Below, in pieces: positions 35,269-43,340 of a stretch of 64,000 nucleotides of DNA. The notes beneath the pieces are model-generated. The model was given only the letters and a program-made list of their open reading frames with translations, was not told the DNA's origin and searched no databases. How positions within the stretch are numbered: the stretch's first letter is position 1; each line of letters opens with the position of its first letter. The translations under genes were made by a program, and so were the position numbers. The stretch lies in assembly GCF_009856625.1 (NCBI RefSeq), contig NZ_CP047241.1, positions 1,054,001 to 1,118,000 of the forward strand. Reading direction: 5' to 3'. Origin of the DNA: Aquitalea denitrificans. Lineage in GTDB: Bacteria; Pseudomonadota; Gammaproteobacteria; Burkholderiales; Chromobacteriaceae.

Positions 35269-35997
35269 TCAATATTTATTGAAATCCTCATCCACGCAAA
35301 GTGGTTCCAAGGTGCGGCTGGGGGTGGGCAGATTGGGAAACAGGGCATCGCAACGGGCGTCGACATCCGGGGTGGTGAACTCCACTTTTTTCCAGGTCCG
35401 AGTATCGTATACGCCGGGGTAACTTCCTTTGCGGCAGGAAAAATTAGGTAATGACAGGGCCAGATAATTGCCATCGGGTGAAAAGCTGCCGCCACCACCA
35501 AAGGAATTCTTGCGCATGGTGTGTTCAGATTTTTTCTGCGCATAAAATGGCTTTGCTGCAATATTGATTTCTTTTGCTGTAGGTATTTTATTGATTGATG
35601 CAATGGAACATGGCCAGCGTAAGCCGTATTCGGTAATGCTAAGGAAAATATTTTTTTCCTTGTTTATGTCGGACAAATCTCCATAGGCTTTTCCAGAAAG
35701 CTTCATTTTTGTCTTGCAGGCCTTAAGTTGTTTCATATCCACGTAGTCATTAAATAGTATAAGGTACTGCTTGTCCGAGCTCATTTTTATCCAGTCAGCT
35801 GCCGCAGCACTACCGTCAATAATTTCGCAGGTATTGCCATCCAGATGGACATAGGTGTTGCCCGGTGAGCCTTCCTTTGCTTGCTTGATATCGGTACGAA
35901 CTATATCGTTATCCTTAATGTAGATATGCGTAATGGTATGTGCTGATGCAGCAGTAGTGCCGAGCGCCAGTAGTGTTGTTGCAATTATGAATTTCAT
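35269..35997 (-). CDS. Exported protein, first tandem paralogue (candidate cognate immunity protein)
   Basis: Protein of 242 residues with a signal peptide (first 19 residues, ending TAASA). Its ATG overlaps the stop codon of the large hydrolase gene (ATGA), so both are translated together, the hallmark of an effector-immunity pair. Six or more Cys residues would form disulphides in the periplasm. No named family recognised. Confidence 0.8.
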   Translation of the reverse strand: MKFIIATTLLALGTTAASAHTITHIYIKDNDIVRTDIKQAKEGSPGNTYVHLDGNTCEIIDGSAAAADWIKMSSDKQYLILFNDYVDMKQLKACKTKMKLSGKAYGDLSDINKEKNIFLSITEYGLRWPCSIASINKIPTAKEINIAAKPFYAQKKSEHTMRKNSFGGGGSFSPDGNYLALSLPNFSCRKGSYPGVYDTRTWKKVEFTTPDVDARCDALFPNLPTPSRTLEPLCVDEDFNKY

Positions 35998-38363
35998 TTT
36001 TCATGTCCTTGTTTTTCGATGGCCAAGGTAAATCGTTCGACATACTTGCTGAGATATTCTTTTTTATCTTTGGGTTCGATCTCGTCACCAAGAACATGGT
36101 AGGCGCGATAGCTTTGTTTTATTCTCTGCTCCTTGGCATAGATGCCACCATTGATGGCACGGCTGACTTCAATGATGCTGTTGTCGTTCATGCTTTGCAT
36201 GTGCAGCTTGATTTGGGGTCGTTCTGCGGTAATAAAGTAGGCACCACTATCAATGCAGTTATAGGGGTCGATAGCAATGATGTGCGGATTATTGATGATG
36301 GCGGGGCGGCGCTTCATTTTATCCGGCTGACGATTTTTATAGGCGGGGTCATCCCACCAGTGTTCGTCGAAGGATGACTTGCTTAGCCAGCCACGATAGC
36401 GCCAATATTGGGCGTAATTGCTACGCCCGGTCAGTTGCTTGAATCCGCGACCACGGAATTTCTGTGCGTCTATGGTGTCGATATTGCCATTTCGCCAGGC
36501 ATAGGAGTTTCCACTAATTGTGCCAGTGGTGGTGTATCTGGTGTGGTTGAAAATATCGACTCGATCTTTCTGCTTGCTTCCCCACCAGTCTTTTTCTTTC
36601 ATTTCATAATAAATTAATGACTCATCGATATATCTTTTCCCTATTTTTAATACATAATCCTGATACTGTGCAGTCTCCACCATACTTTTCAAAGCGTTAG
36701 ACTCCACGCAGCCTTGGCCAATGAAATGGCTGCAGCGCAGGCCGGTATCAATCAGGTATTTGCGCATGGTCAGGTTGAGCGGAATTTTGTAACGTCTGAT
36801 CTGTTCCTCTGCGTTTGGCCCTTGCTTGGGTTTGGCTTCCGGTAATACTGCCATTTCCATTTCCACACTGCTCAGCCATTTGCATTTGCGGAATACCTGA
36901 ATGAATTCACGCGGATGAAAGTGCCAGATGTGATCTTCCAGACTGCGGTCGTATAAATTCCTTTCCTCCTGGTAACAACTCTTGCCGGCCTGGACCATGC
37001 TGCGCGGCAGAATCTGTTGCCAGAAGCTCAGCATTTCGATCTTGATCTTGTAGACCCGATAATCGGCAGCGGACATGACCTCTGACTTGGGGTTGAAGGC
37101 GCTTTCCTGCCGTACCCAGCCGTAGCGGGCATCCACCTTGTTGCTGTCCCATTCGGTGGGAAAGCGGCAGATGGTGCGTGAGAGCCGGGCTTGTTGTGCC
37201 GGGATGGCGGCCAGCAGCCTGTCCCTGGTTTTGGGCTGGCCTGGCGGCAATAGCCAGCCATGCAGGGTGGGGGACTGGCACAGGCCGTCGTCGCTGGGGT
37301 CGTCGTCTATCCAGGTCCAGCCCAGCCAGTGCGGGAAGTCTGCATCGCTGTATTTTTTGATGTCGTTGCTGGCCAGGTTGACCCAGTGCCAGCCGGTCGG
37401 GGTGTTGATCTGGTGCCAGTGCGGCAGTTGTGCGGGGAGTGCGCTGTGTTGTTCCCGGGCGACAAGTCGGCCAAAACGCAGCAGTTCGTATACCGCGCTG
37501 GCGGAGGCTGCCGGGTATTGATCGGCAATTTTTCCCGCCAGTTTCGCCATACCGGCTTCGTAGTTGTGCCAGTAGGCCGGTCGGTGGGAGTCCGGCAGCT
37601 GTGGATAGTGTTGGCCTTGTTGTTGCCGGGTGTACAGGCTGATATTGCCCTTGTCGAATTGCAGGGTGACAAACAGTGGTCGGTCGGTGTGGCTGGCCGG
37701 ACGCAGGCTGGCATGGCGCGGGCTCCAGTCGGCTTGCTCATTGGCAAACCGGTATATCGGAGTGGCCGCAGGCAGATAAAAGTGAATGTCACCAAACAGG
37801 ATGTTGTCGCGGCCATGCTGGGTGAGTGGCAGCAGCCCGCCGGTGCGGCCAGTCAGGCGACGCAGGTTCTCGCTGTTGCAGAAAATTTCAAAATGAAAGC
37901 CTGCCTTTCCTCCCGCATAGCCGGACTGGCCCAATGCCTGTTTGCGTGGCAGCAACTTGCCGGTTTTAAAGGCATCACGTACCGCCGGCTTCAAGTTGGC
38001 CAGATGCTGATAGACGGAAAAGAACACTACGTGGCCATCCGGCCCGGCACCAATTTCGGTTTCATGGCGCATCACCACGCAGCCGGGGCTATTCAAACCG
38101 AAGCGGGCGATGGGCGAGTCCGGCTCCAGCCTGAGTTCACCGGGGCCGCAATCACGAAAATGGATGACATTGCCGCTGGCAATGGCGCGTACGGTATTGG
38201 CTTCACCGCTGCCGTTGAGCAGTACATGGATGCCGCCATGCCATTCGAAGCCCGTGCTCAATGGGTAACGGCCTACGCTTGGGTCGGGCAGGATGCTGGC
38301 GAGCCAGTCAGCATCGCTTTGCTGTTGCTGGCGATGGTGTAAAGAGGGCGGGCTGATGAGCAT
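35994..38363 (-). CDS. Two-domain peptidoglycan hydrolase-like protein (M23-like plus GH19/lysozyme-like), candidate antibacterial effector
   Basis: Protein of 789 residues without signal peptide. Residues about 30-170 resemble a LytM/M23 peptidase (WHGGIHVLL, VYQHLANL, AGFHFEIF). The normal HxxxD reads HGGIH and the HxH reads GFH, so one metal ligand is substituted and the usual catalytic His is missing. The last 250 residues resemble GH19 chitinase/lysozyme: HFIGQGCVES with the probable catalytic Glu, FRGRGFKQLTGRSNYAQYW, DSGAYFI and VSRAINGG. Such fusions without a signal are typical of type VI secretion cargo. No vgrG, PAAR or T6SS gene is in the window. Start 38363 (AGGA eight bases upstream) is preferred to the ATG at 38462, which has no ribosome site. 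Confidence 0.8.
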   Translation of the reverse strand: MLISPPSLHHRQQQQSDADWLASILPDPSVGRYPLSTGFEWHGGIHVLLNGSGEANTVRAIASGNVIHFRDCGPGELRLEPDSPIARFGLNSPGCVVMRHETEIGAGPDGHVVFFSVYQHLANLKPAVRDAFKTGKLLPRKQALGQSGYAGGKAGFHFEIFCNSENLRRLTGRTGGLLPLTQHGRDNILFGDIHFYLPAATPIYRFANEQADWSPRHASLRPASHTDRPLFVTLQFDKGNISLYTRQQQGQHYPQLPDSHRPAYWHNYEAGMAKLAGKIADQYPAASASAVYELLRFGRLVAREQHSALPAQLPHWHQINTPTGWHWVNLASNDIKKYSDADFPHWLGWTWIDDDPSDDGLCQSPTLHGWLLPPGQPKTRDRLLAAIPAQQARLSRTICRFPTEWDSNKVDARYGWVRQESAFNPKSEVMSAADYRVYKIKIEMLSFWQQILPRSMVQAGKSCYQEERNLYDRSLEDHIWHFHPREFIQVFRKCKWLSSVEMEMAVLPEAKPKQGPNAEEQIRRYKIPLNLTMRKYLIDTGLRCSHFIGQGCVESNALKSMVETAQYQDYVLKIGKRYIDESLIYYEMKEKDWWGSKQKDRVDIFNHTRYTTTGTISGNSYAWRNGNIDTIDAQKFRGRGFKQLTGRSNYAQYWRYRGWLSKSSFDEHWWDDPAYKNRQPDKMKRRPAIINNPHIIAIDPYNCIDSGAYFITAERPQIKLHMQSMNDNSIIEVSRAINGGIYAKEQRIKQSYRAYHVLGDEIEPKDKKEYLSKYVERFTLAIEKQGHEK

Positions 38364-38613
38364 GGTGTTTGGTCCTGGTTTACGGGGGAGTACGTCATTG
38401 GCGCAGAGCCTGTTATCGGTCGGCAGTTGTGCGAGCAGCATCTGTTGCCATGTCAGGTGCATGGTTGTTTGAGTCTGGATCTCGAGCTATCGGGAAATGG
38501 CGTTGCCTGGGTGGGAGATGTCTGAATTTCCTGAATTGCTTCGGTATGGTTGGAGGATCAAGCCGGCATGTGCCGGGATATTGTGTGATAGCTGGGATTA
38601 AGGAGGAGCGGAG

Positions 38614-38632
38614 ACCATGGCCATGCCATGGT
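38614..38632. promoter_or_regulatory. Inverted repeat upstream of the nirS Dnr box
   Basis: ACCATGG-CCATG-CCATGGT, seven-base perfect arms, directly before the Dnr box. Could bind a second regulator; no known consensus matched. Confidence 0.3.
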
Positions 38633-38639
38633 TAAACCG

Positions 38640-38653
38640 TTGATTCGAATCAA
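38640..38653. promoter_or_regulatory. Perfect FNR/Dnr box upstream of nirS
   Basis: TTGATTCGAATCAA, fully palindromic. Centred 76 bases before the nirS ATG, which leaves a leader of about 35 bases for an activator site at -41.5. Confidence 0.85.
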
Positions 38654-38722
38654 GGAGGGAGATATGCCTGCGGGATGAAGATGCCGGCTATCAAGCATTA
38701 CTGTCACGCTGGAGCCCTAACC

Positions 38723-40450
38723 ATGAAGACCCCGCGCTTGTCCTGGCTGCCAAGAAGTGTGTTGCTGGCGGCCCTGCCTTTTTCCGTGATGCAGGCCTGG
38801 GCGGATACTGCCGCCACTTCGACTTCCGCGCCGGAAGCGAAATACCAGGGTGCGGCTTCGCCGCTGGCTTCCGAGCCCATGCACCAGAATATCAACCCCA
38901 AGGCCCCGCCGATGACCGAGGCGGAGTTCAGCCACGCCAAGCAGATTTACTTCGAGCGTTGCGCCGGCTGTCACGGGGTGCTGCGTAAGGGGGCCACCGG
39001 TAAGCCGCTGACGCCGGATATCACGCTGGGTCGTGGCACCGAATACCTGAAAACCTTCATCAAGTACGGCTCGCCAGCCGGCATGCCCAACTGGGGTACT
39101 TCCGGTGAACTGACCGATGCCCAGGTGGACCTGATGGCGCGCTATGTACAGCAGGAACCGCCGACGCCGCCGGAATTCGGCATGAAGGACATGCTGGGCA
39201 CCTGGAAGGTGCTGATTCCGCCGGAAAAGCGGCCTACGCATAAAGAAAACAATCTGGATGTGGCCAATCTGTTCTCGGTCACCCTGCGCGATGCCGGCCA
39301 GATTGCCCTGATCGACGGCAATAGCAAGCAGATTGTCAGCGTGCTGAAAACCGGCTACGCCGTGCATATTTCCCGGCTGTCGCAATCCGGCCGCTATCTG
39401 TACGTGATTGGCCGCGACGGCAAGATCAACCTGATCGATCTGTGGATGGCCAAGCCGGACACGGTGGCGGAAATCCGCATCGGCCTGGAAGCCCGCTCGG
39501 TGGAAACCTCCAAGTTCAAGGGCTTTGAAGACAAGCTGGCCGTGGCCGGTGCCTACTGGCCGCCGCAATACGTGATCATGGATGGCAACAGCCTCAAGCC
39601 GCTGAAGATTGTCGGCACCCGTGGCATGACGGTGGATAACGAATACCACCCCGAGCCGCGTGTGGCCTCCATCGTGGCCAGCCACTACAAGCCGGAATTC
39701 GTCATCAATGCCAAGGAAACCGGCAAGATCATGATGGTGAACTACTCCGACCTGAGCAACCTTAAGACCACCACCATCGATGCGGCCAAGTTCCTGCATG
39801 ACGGCGGTTTTGATACTACTGGCCGTTACTTCATGGTGGCTGCCAATGCCTCCAACAAGGTAGCGGTGGTGGATACCAAGCTTGACAAGCTGGCTGCGCT
39901 GGTGGATGTGGGCAAGACCCCGCACCCGGGCCGTGGTGCCAACTTTGTCGACCCGCAATATGGCCCGGTATGGGCTACCGGCCACCTGGGCGACGACAGC
40001 ATCAGCCTGATCGGCACCGACCCGGACAAGCACAAGGCCAATGCCTGGAAGGTGGTACGGGTGTTGAAGGGGCAGGGCGGTGGTTCGCTGTTCATCAAGA
40101 CCCACCCGAAATCACACAATCTGTGGGTGGATACCACGCTGAATCCGGATGCCGCCATCAGCCAGAGCGCCGCCGTGTTTGACATCAACCACCTGGACAA
40201 GGGCTATGCCGTATTGCCGATCGGCGAATGGTCTGGCCTGGGCGATGGTGCCAAGCGCGTGCTGCAGCCGGAATACAGCAAGGACGGCAGCGAGGTGTGG
40301 TTCTCGGTATGGAGCGGCAAGGACAAGCAATCCGCCATCGTGGTAGTGGATGACAAGACCCGCAAGCTCAAGGCCGTGATCAAGGACCCGCGTCTGATCA
40401 CCCCGACTGGCAAGTTCAATGTATTCAACACCCAGCATGACATTTATTGA
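38723..40450 (+). CDS. nirS: Cytochrome cd1 nitrite reductase
   Basis: Periplasmic enzyme of 575 residues that reduces nitrite to NO. Signal peptide over about the first 29 residues (cleavage after AWA). Haem c domain with CAGCH near residue 80, then the eight-bladed haem d1 propeller (YVIGRDGKINLIDLWM, RGMTVDNEYHPEPRVASIV with the active-site His, and GRGANF). The start at 38723 follows GGAG; a longer frame from 38675 lacks one and would spoil the signal peptide. First gene of nirSMCF(DL)(GH)JN. Confidence 0.97.
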   Translation: MKTPRLSWLPRSVLLAALPFSVMQAWADTAATSTSAPEAKYQGAASPLASEPMHQNINPKAPPMTEAEFSHAKQIYFERCAGCHGVLRKGATGKPLTPDITLGRGTEYLKTFIKYGSPAGMPNWGTSGELTDAQVDLMARYVQQEPPTPPEFGMKDMLGTWKVLIPPEKRPTHKENNLDVANLFSVTLRDAGQIALIDGNSKQIVSVLKTGYAVHISRLSQSGRYLYVIGRDGKINLIDLWMAKPDTVAEIRIGLEARSVETSKFKGFEDKLAVAGAYWPPQYVIMDGNSLKPLKIVGTRGMTVDNEYHPEPRVASIVASHYKPEFVINAKETGKIMMVNYSDLSNLKTTTIDAAKFLHDGGFDTTGRYFMVAANASNKVAVVDTKLDKLAALVDVGKTPHPGRGANFVDPQYGPVWATGHLGDDSISLIGTDPDKHKANAWKVVRVLKGQGGGSLFIKTHPKSHNLWVDTTLNPDAAISQSAAVFDINHLDKGYAVLPIGEWSGLGDGAKRVLQPEYSKDGSEVWFSVWSGKDKQSAIVVVDDKTRKLKAVIKDPRLITPTGKFNVFNTQHDIY

Positions 40451-40488
40451 TCTGGGATAAATCTTTCCTGATCGTTCGCTGTTGAAAT

Positions 40489-40514
40489 CCGGCAGGCAGT
40501 ACATTGTCTGCCGG
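40489..40514 (+). other. Intercistronic hairpin between nirS and nirM
   Basis: CCGGCAG and CTGCCGG form a perfect seven-base stem that can extend inside, with no T run after it. More likely an mRNA-stabilising or attenuating structure than a terminator. Confidence 0.5.
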
Positions 40515-40529
40515 AATAAGGAGAATACG

Positions 40530-40838
40530 ATGAAACATGCACTGATCGCTCTGGCCCTGTGTGGGGCTGTTTCTGCATCGCTGGCTCAGGCTGCCGCCGG
40601 ACCGGAACTGGCCAAGCAATACAACTGCCTGGCCTGCCACAGCGTGGATGCCAAGCTGGTTGGCCCGTCCTACAAGCAGGTGGCCGCCAAATACAAGGGC
40701 CAGGATGTCACGGCCAAGCTGATGCAGAAGGTGAAGGCGGGCGGTTCCGGTAGCTTTGGTGCCATTCCGATGTCGCCTAATCCGCAAGTACCGGATGCCG
40801 ACCTGAAGCAGCTGGTGACATGGATTCTGTCCCAGTAA
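40530..40838 (+). CDS. nirM: Cytochrome c551, electron donor to NirS
   Basis: Periplasmic cytochrome of 102 residues. Signal peptide ends near AQA (residue 20); haem c motif CLACH; axial Met in IPMSPNPQV. Ribosome site AAGGAG seven bases upstream of the ATG. Size and motifs match cytochrome c551/c8. Confidence 0.95.
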   Translation: MKHALIALALCGAVSASLAQAAAGPELAKQYNCLACHSVDAKLVGPSYKQVAAKYKGQDVTAKLMQKVKAGGSGSFGAIPMSPNPQVPDADLKQLVTWILSQ

Positions 40839-41173
40839 GGCGCAGCCTGTGGTTGCTGGCGCTACCAGCACTGCTGGCTACCAGCCTGTGGCAGTCACAG
40901 CTGGCTGCAGCGGCCGCCCCGGCAGAACCACGTGCCGGCGCGCTGCTGCAACTATTGCATAACGATTGCGGTGCCTGCCACGGCCTTAGCCTCAAGGGCG
41001 GGCTGGGTAGCCCGCTCACCCCCCAGGCGCTGGCCGGCAAGCCGGCCGACAGCCTGGTGGCCACCATTCTCAATGGCCGCCCCGGCACACCGATGCCGCC
41101 ATGGCGGCCTTTCCTTTCCGAAGAAGAAGCGCAATGGCTGGTTCAACTCTTGCAACAGGGCGGCGCACGCTAG
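40820..41173 (+). CDS. nirC: NirC cytochrome c55X
   Basis: Monohaem cytochrome of 117 residues involved in haem d1 insertion or NirS maturation. A hydrophobic signal is at residues 8-32, haem motif CGACH near residue 51, Met ligand in TPMPPW. It overlaps the end of nirM by 19 bases, indicating coupling. Confidence 0.9.
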   Translation: MDSVPVRRSLWLLALPALLATSLWQSQLAAAAAPAEPRAGALLQLLHNDCGACHGLSLKGGLGSPLTPQALAGKPADSLVATILNGRPGTPMPPWRPFLSEEEAQWLVQLLQQGGAR

Positions 41174-42336
41174 CCCGCCTGCTGGCTCCGCTGCTGTGCC
41201 TGGCGCTGGCGGCCTGCGCCAGCACACCGCTGCGCGGCACCGGCGACCTTGGCGTGGTGATCGAACGCGCCAGCGGCAGCGTGCAGATTGTCGACAACAG
41301 CCATACACAATCGCTGGCGCGGGTGCAGGGCTTGGGCGATCTGTCGCATGCCTCGGTGGTATTTTCGCGCGATGCCCGCTATGCCTATGTGTTTGGCCGC
41401 GATGGTGCCATCAGCAAGGTGGATTTGCTCACTGCCCGGCTGGTGAAGCGGGTGGAGCAGGCCAGCAATAGCATAGGCGGTGCCATTTCCAGCGATGGCC
41501 GGGTGATTGCTGCGCAAAACTACAGCCCCGGCGGGGTAAAGCTGTTTGATGCCGACAGCCTGCAGCTGCTGTCCAGCGTCAGCACTGCGGCATTTGGCGG
41601 TAGTGAATCCAAGGTGGTGGGGCTGGCCGACCTGCCGGGCAATCGCTTTGCCTTTGCCCTGTACGACAGTGGCGAAATCTGGCTGCTGGATGCCAGTACG
41701 CCCACCGCACCCAAGGTCCAGCGTTTTGAACATATCGGCAAGCAGCCCTACGACGGCCTGGCCAGTGGCGATGGCCGCTACTTCATTGCCGGCCTGTACG
41801 GCGAAGACGGCCTGGCCTTGCTGGACAGCTGGCATGCCGATGCTGGCGTGCGGCGCATCCTGGGCGGCTATGGCCGTGGCCGGCAGGCGCTGCCGGTATA
41901 CAAGATGCCGCATTTGCGCGGCTGGTCGATCGCCGGTGACTACGCCTTCCTGCCCGCCATCGGTCAGCACGAGGTGCTGGTGGCCGATAACCGCAGCTGG
42001 GCACAAGTGGCCAGCGTGCCGGTGTTGGGCCAGCCGGTATTCGTGATGGCCGAGCCGGGCGGACGCCGGGTGTGGGTGAATTTTGCCTTCCCCGACAACG
42101 ACAAGGTGCAGGTGATTGATGTGCCGACCCGGCAGGTGATCAAGACCCTGCAACCGGGCCGCGCCATCCTGCACATGGAATTCACCCCTCGTGGCGACGC
42201 GGTGTGGCTGTCCAGCCGCGATGACAACAAGCTGGTGGTGATCGACACCGCAACCCTCGCCGTGCGCAGTACACTGCCGGCGCTGGAACCTTCCGGCATT
42301 TTCTTCAGCTGGCGCGCCAGCCGCATGGGGATGTGA
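41134..42336 (+). CDS. nirF: NirF, haem d1 biosynthesis lipoprotein
   Basis: Protein of 400 residues with an eight-bladed propeller like the d1 domain of NirS (VFGRDGAISKVDLLT, YSPGGVKLFDADS, HLRGWSIAGDYAF). The N-terminus is a lipoprotein signal (LALAACAS), so it is anchored in the periplasm where it handles the dihydro-haem d1 precursor. The start at 41134 overlaps nirC by 40 bases; an ATG at 41101 would add 11 polar residues before the signal. Confidence 0.92.
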   Translation: MAGSTLATGRRTLARLLAPLLCLALAACASTPLRGTGDLGVVIERASGSVQIVDNSHTQSLARVQGLGDLSHASVVFSRDARYAYVFGRDGAISKVDLLTARLVKRVEQASNSIGGAISSDGRVIAAQNYSPGGVKLFDADSLQLLSSVSTAAFGGSESKVVGLADLPGNRFAFALYDSGEIWLLDASTPTAPKVQRFEHIGKQPYDGLASGDGRYFIAGLYGEDGLALLDSWHADAGVRRILGGYGRGRQALPVYKMPHLRGWSIAGDYAFLPAIGQHEVLVADNRSWAQVASVPVLGQPVFVMAEPGGRRVWVNFAFPDNDKVQVIDVPTRQVIKTLQPGRAILHMEFTPRGDAVWLSSRDDNKLVVIDTATLAVRSTLPALEPSGIFFSWRASRMGM

Positions 42337-43340
42337 TGCAAGACTTGCCAAGCCCGACCGCGTTGCCGCCGCGCAGCCTGAATGCACTGGACCGCTGCCA
42401 GAAACAGTTTCCGCTCAGCGCCACGCCGTTTGCCGACATGGCCGCCATGCTGGGGGATGGCTGGACGGCCAGCGAGCTGATGCAGTTGCTGCGCGAGGCG
42501 CAGCAGGCCGGCCTGCTGTCCCGGCTGGGGGCGGTGTTTGCCCCCAATACCGTGGGTAGCAGCACCCTGGCCGCACTGGCCGTGGCACCAGAGCGGCTGG
42601 ATGCCGTGGCGGCTTATGTCAGCAGCCATGCCGAAGTCAACCACAACTACCAGCGCCAGCATCACTTCAACCTGTGGTTCGTAGTAACGGCCAGTGATGT
42701 CGCCGCGGTGACCGATGTGCTGTCGCGCATTCATCTGGCCACGGGTCTGACACCGCTAAACCTTCCTTTGCTGCGTGAATACCATATCGACCTGGGCTTT
42801 GCGCTGGATGGCAGTACTGCCGTGCGCCAACCACAGCGTGTGCCCGAACCCATCCGTCCGGACTGGCGTCAGCAGCGCCTGCTGGCTGCCCTGTGCAGCG
42901 GGCTGCCGCTGCAATTGCGCCCCTTCACGTTGCTGGCTACACGTTGCGGCCTGACCGAACAGGAAGTCCTGCTCCAGTTGCAGGACTGGCAGGCAGGCGG
43001 AGTGCTGCGCCGCTTTGGTGCGGTACTGCGCCATGCCGAGCTGGGCTATCGCCACAACGCCATGTGCGTGTGGCAGATCGACGATGCCGCTACCCGCGAG
43101 ACTATTGCCTGGCAACTGGCTGGCGAACCCGCGGTGACGCTGTGCTACGAGCGCCCGGCGCGGCTGCCGTACTGGCCTTACCAGCTGTTTTGCATGATTC
43201 ACGCCAGCGATGCCGCCAGCCTGCAGGCCGCCCTGGGGCAGATCATCCAGCGCCATGGCCTGCAACAGTATGCGCACGCTGTATTGCCGTCCCTGAAACG
43301 CTATACCCAACGCGGAGCCTGTTATGGCCATCACGCATAG
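42336..43340 (+). CDS. nirDL: NirD-NirL fusion, sirohaem decarboxylase subunits
   Basis: Protein of 334 residues made of two Lrp/AsnC-like halves. The N-terminal half resembles NirD (active-site EVNHNYQRQHHFNLWFV), the C-terminal half NirL/H-type (CYERPARLPYWPYQLFCMIH). Together with the next gene it converts sirohaem to didecarboxysirohaem, the second step of haem d1 synthesis. The ATG overlaps the nirF stop (TGATG). Confidence 0.88.
   Translation: MQDLPSPTALPPRSLNALDRCQKQFPLSATPFADMAAMLGDGWTASELMQLLREAQQAGLLSRLGAVFAPNTVGSSTLAALAVAPERLDAVAAYVSSHAEVNHNYQRQHHFNLWFVVTASDVAAVTDVLSRIHLATGLTPLNLPLLREYHIDLGFALDGSTAVRQPQRVPEPIRPDWRQQRLLAALCSGLPLQLRPFTLLATRCGLTEQEVLLQLQDWQAGGVLRRFGAVLRHAELGYRHNAMCVWQIDDAATRETIAWQLAGEPAVTLCYERPARLPYWPYQLFCMIHASDAASLQAALGQIIQRHGLQQYAHAVLPSLKRYTQRGACYGHHA

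Larger units (their letters stand above)
38364..38722. other. Intergenic region between effector gene and nirS
   Basis: About 360 bases with the divergent promoters of the effector gene and nirS. It holds a perfect Dnr box (38640-38653) and a 19-bp inverted repeat (38614-38632). Part of it is open in frame with the effector gene but lacks a start signal. Confidence 0.6.

Noticed and set aside
38363..38462. Earlier start for the effector-like gene
   Set aside because: The additional 33 codons have no ribosome site before them, while the ATG at 38363 has AGGA at suitable distance; not excluded.
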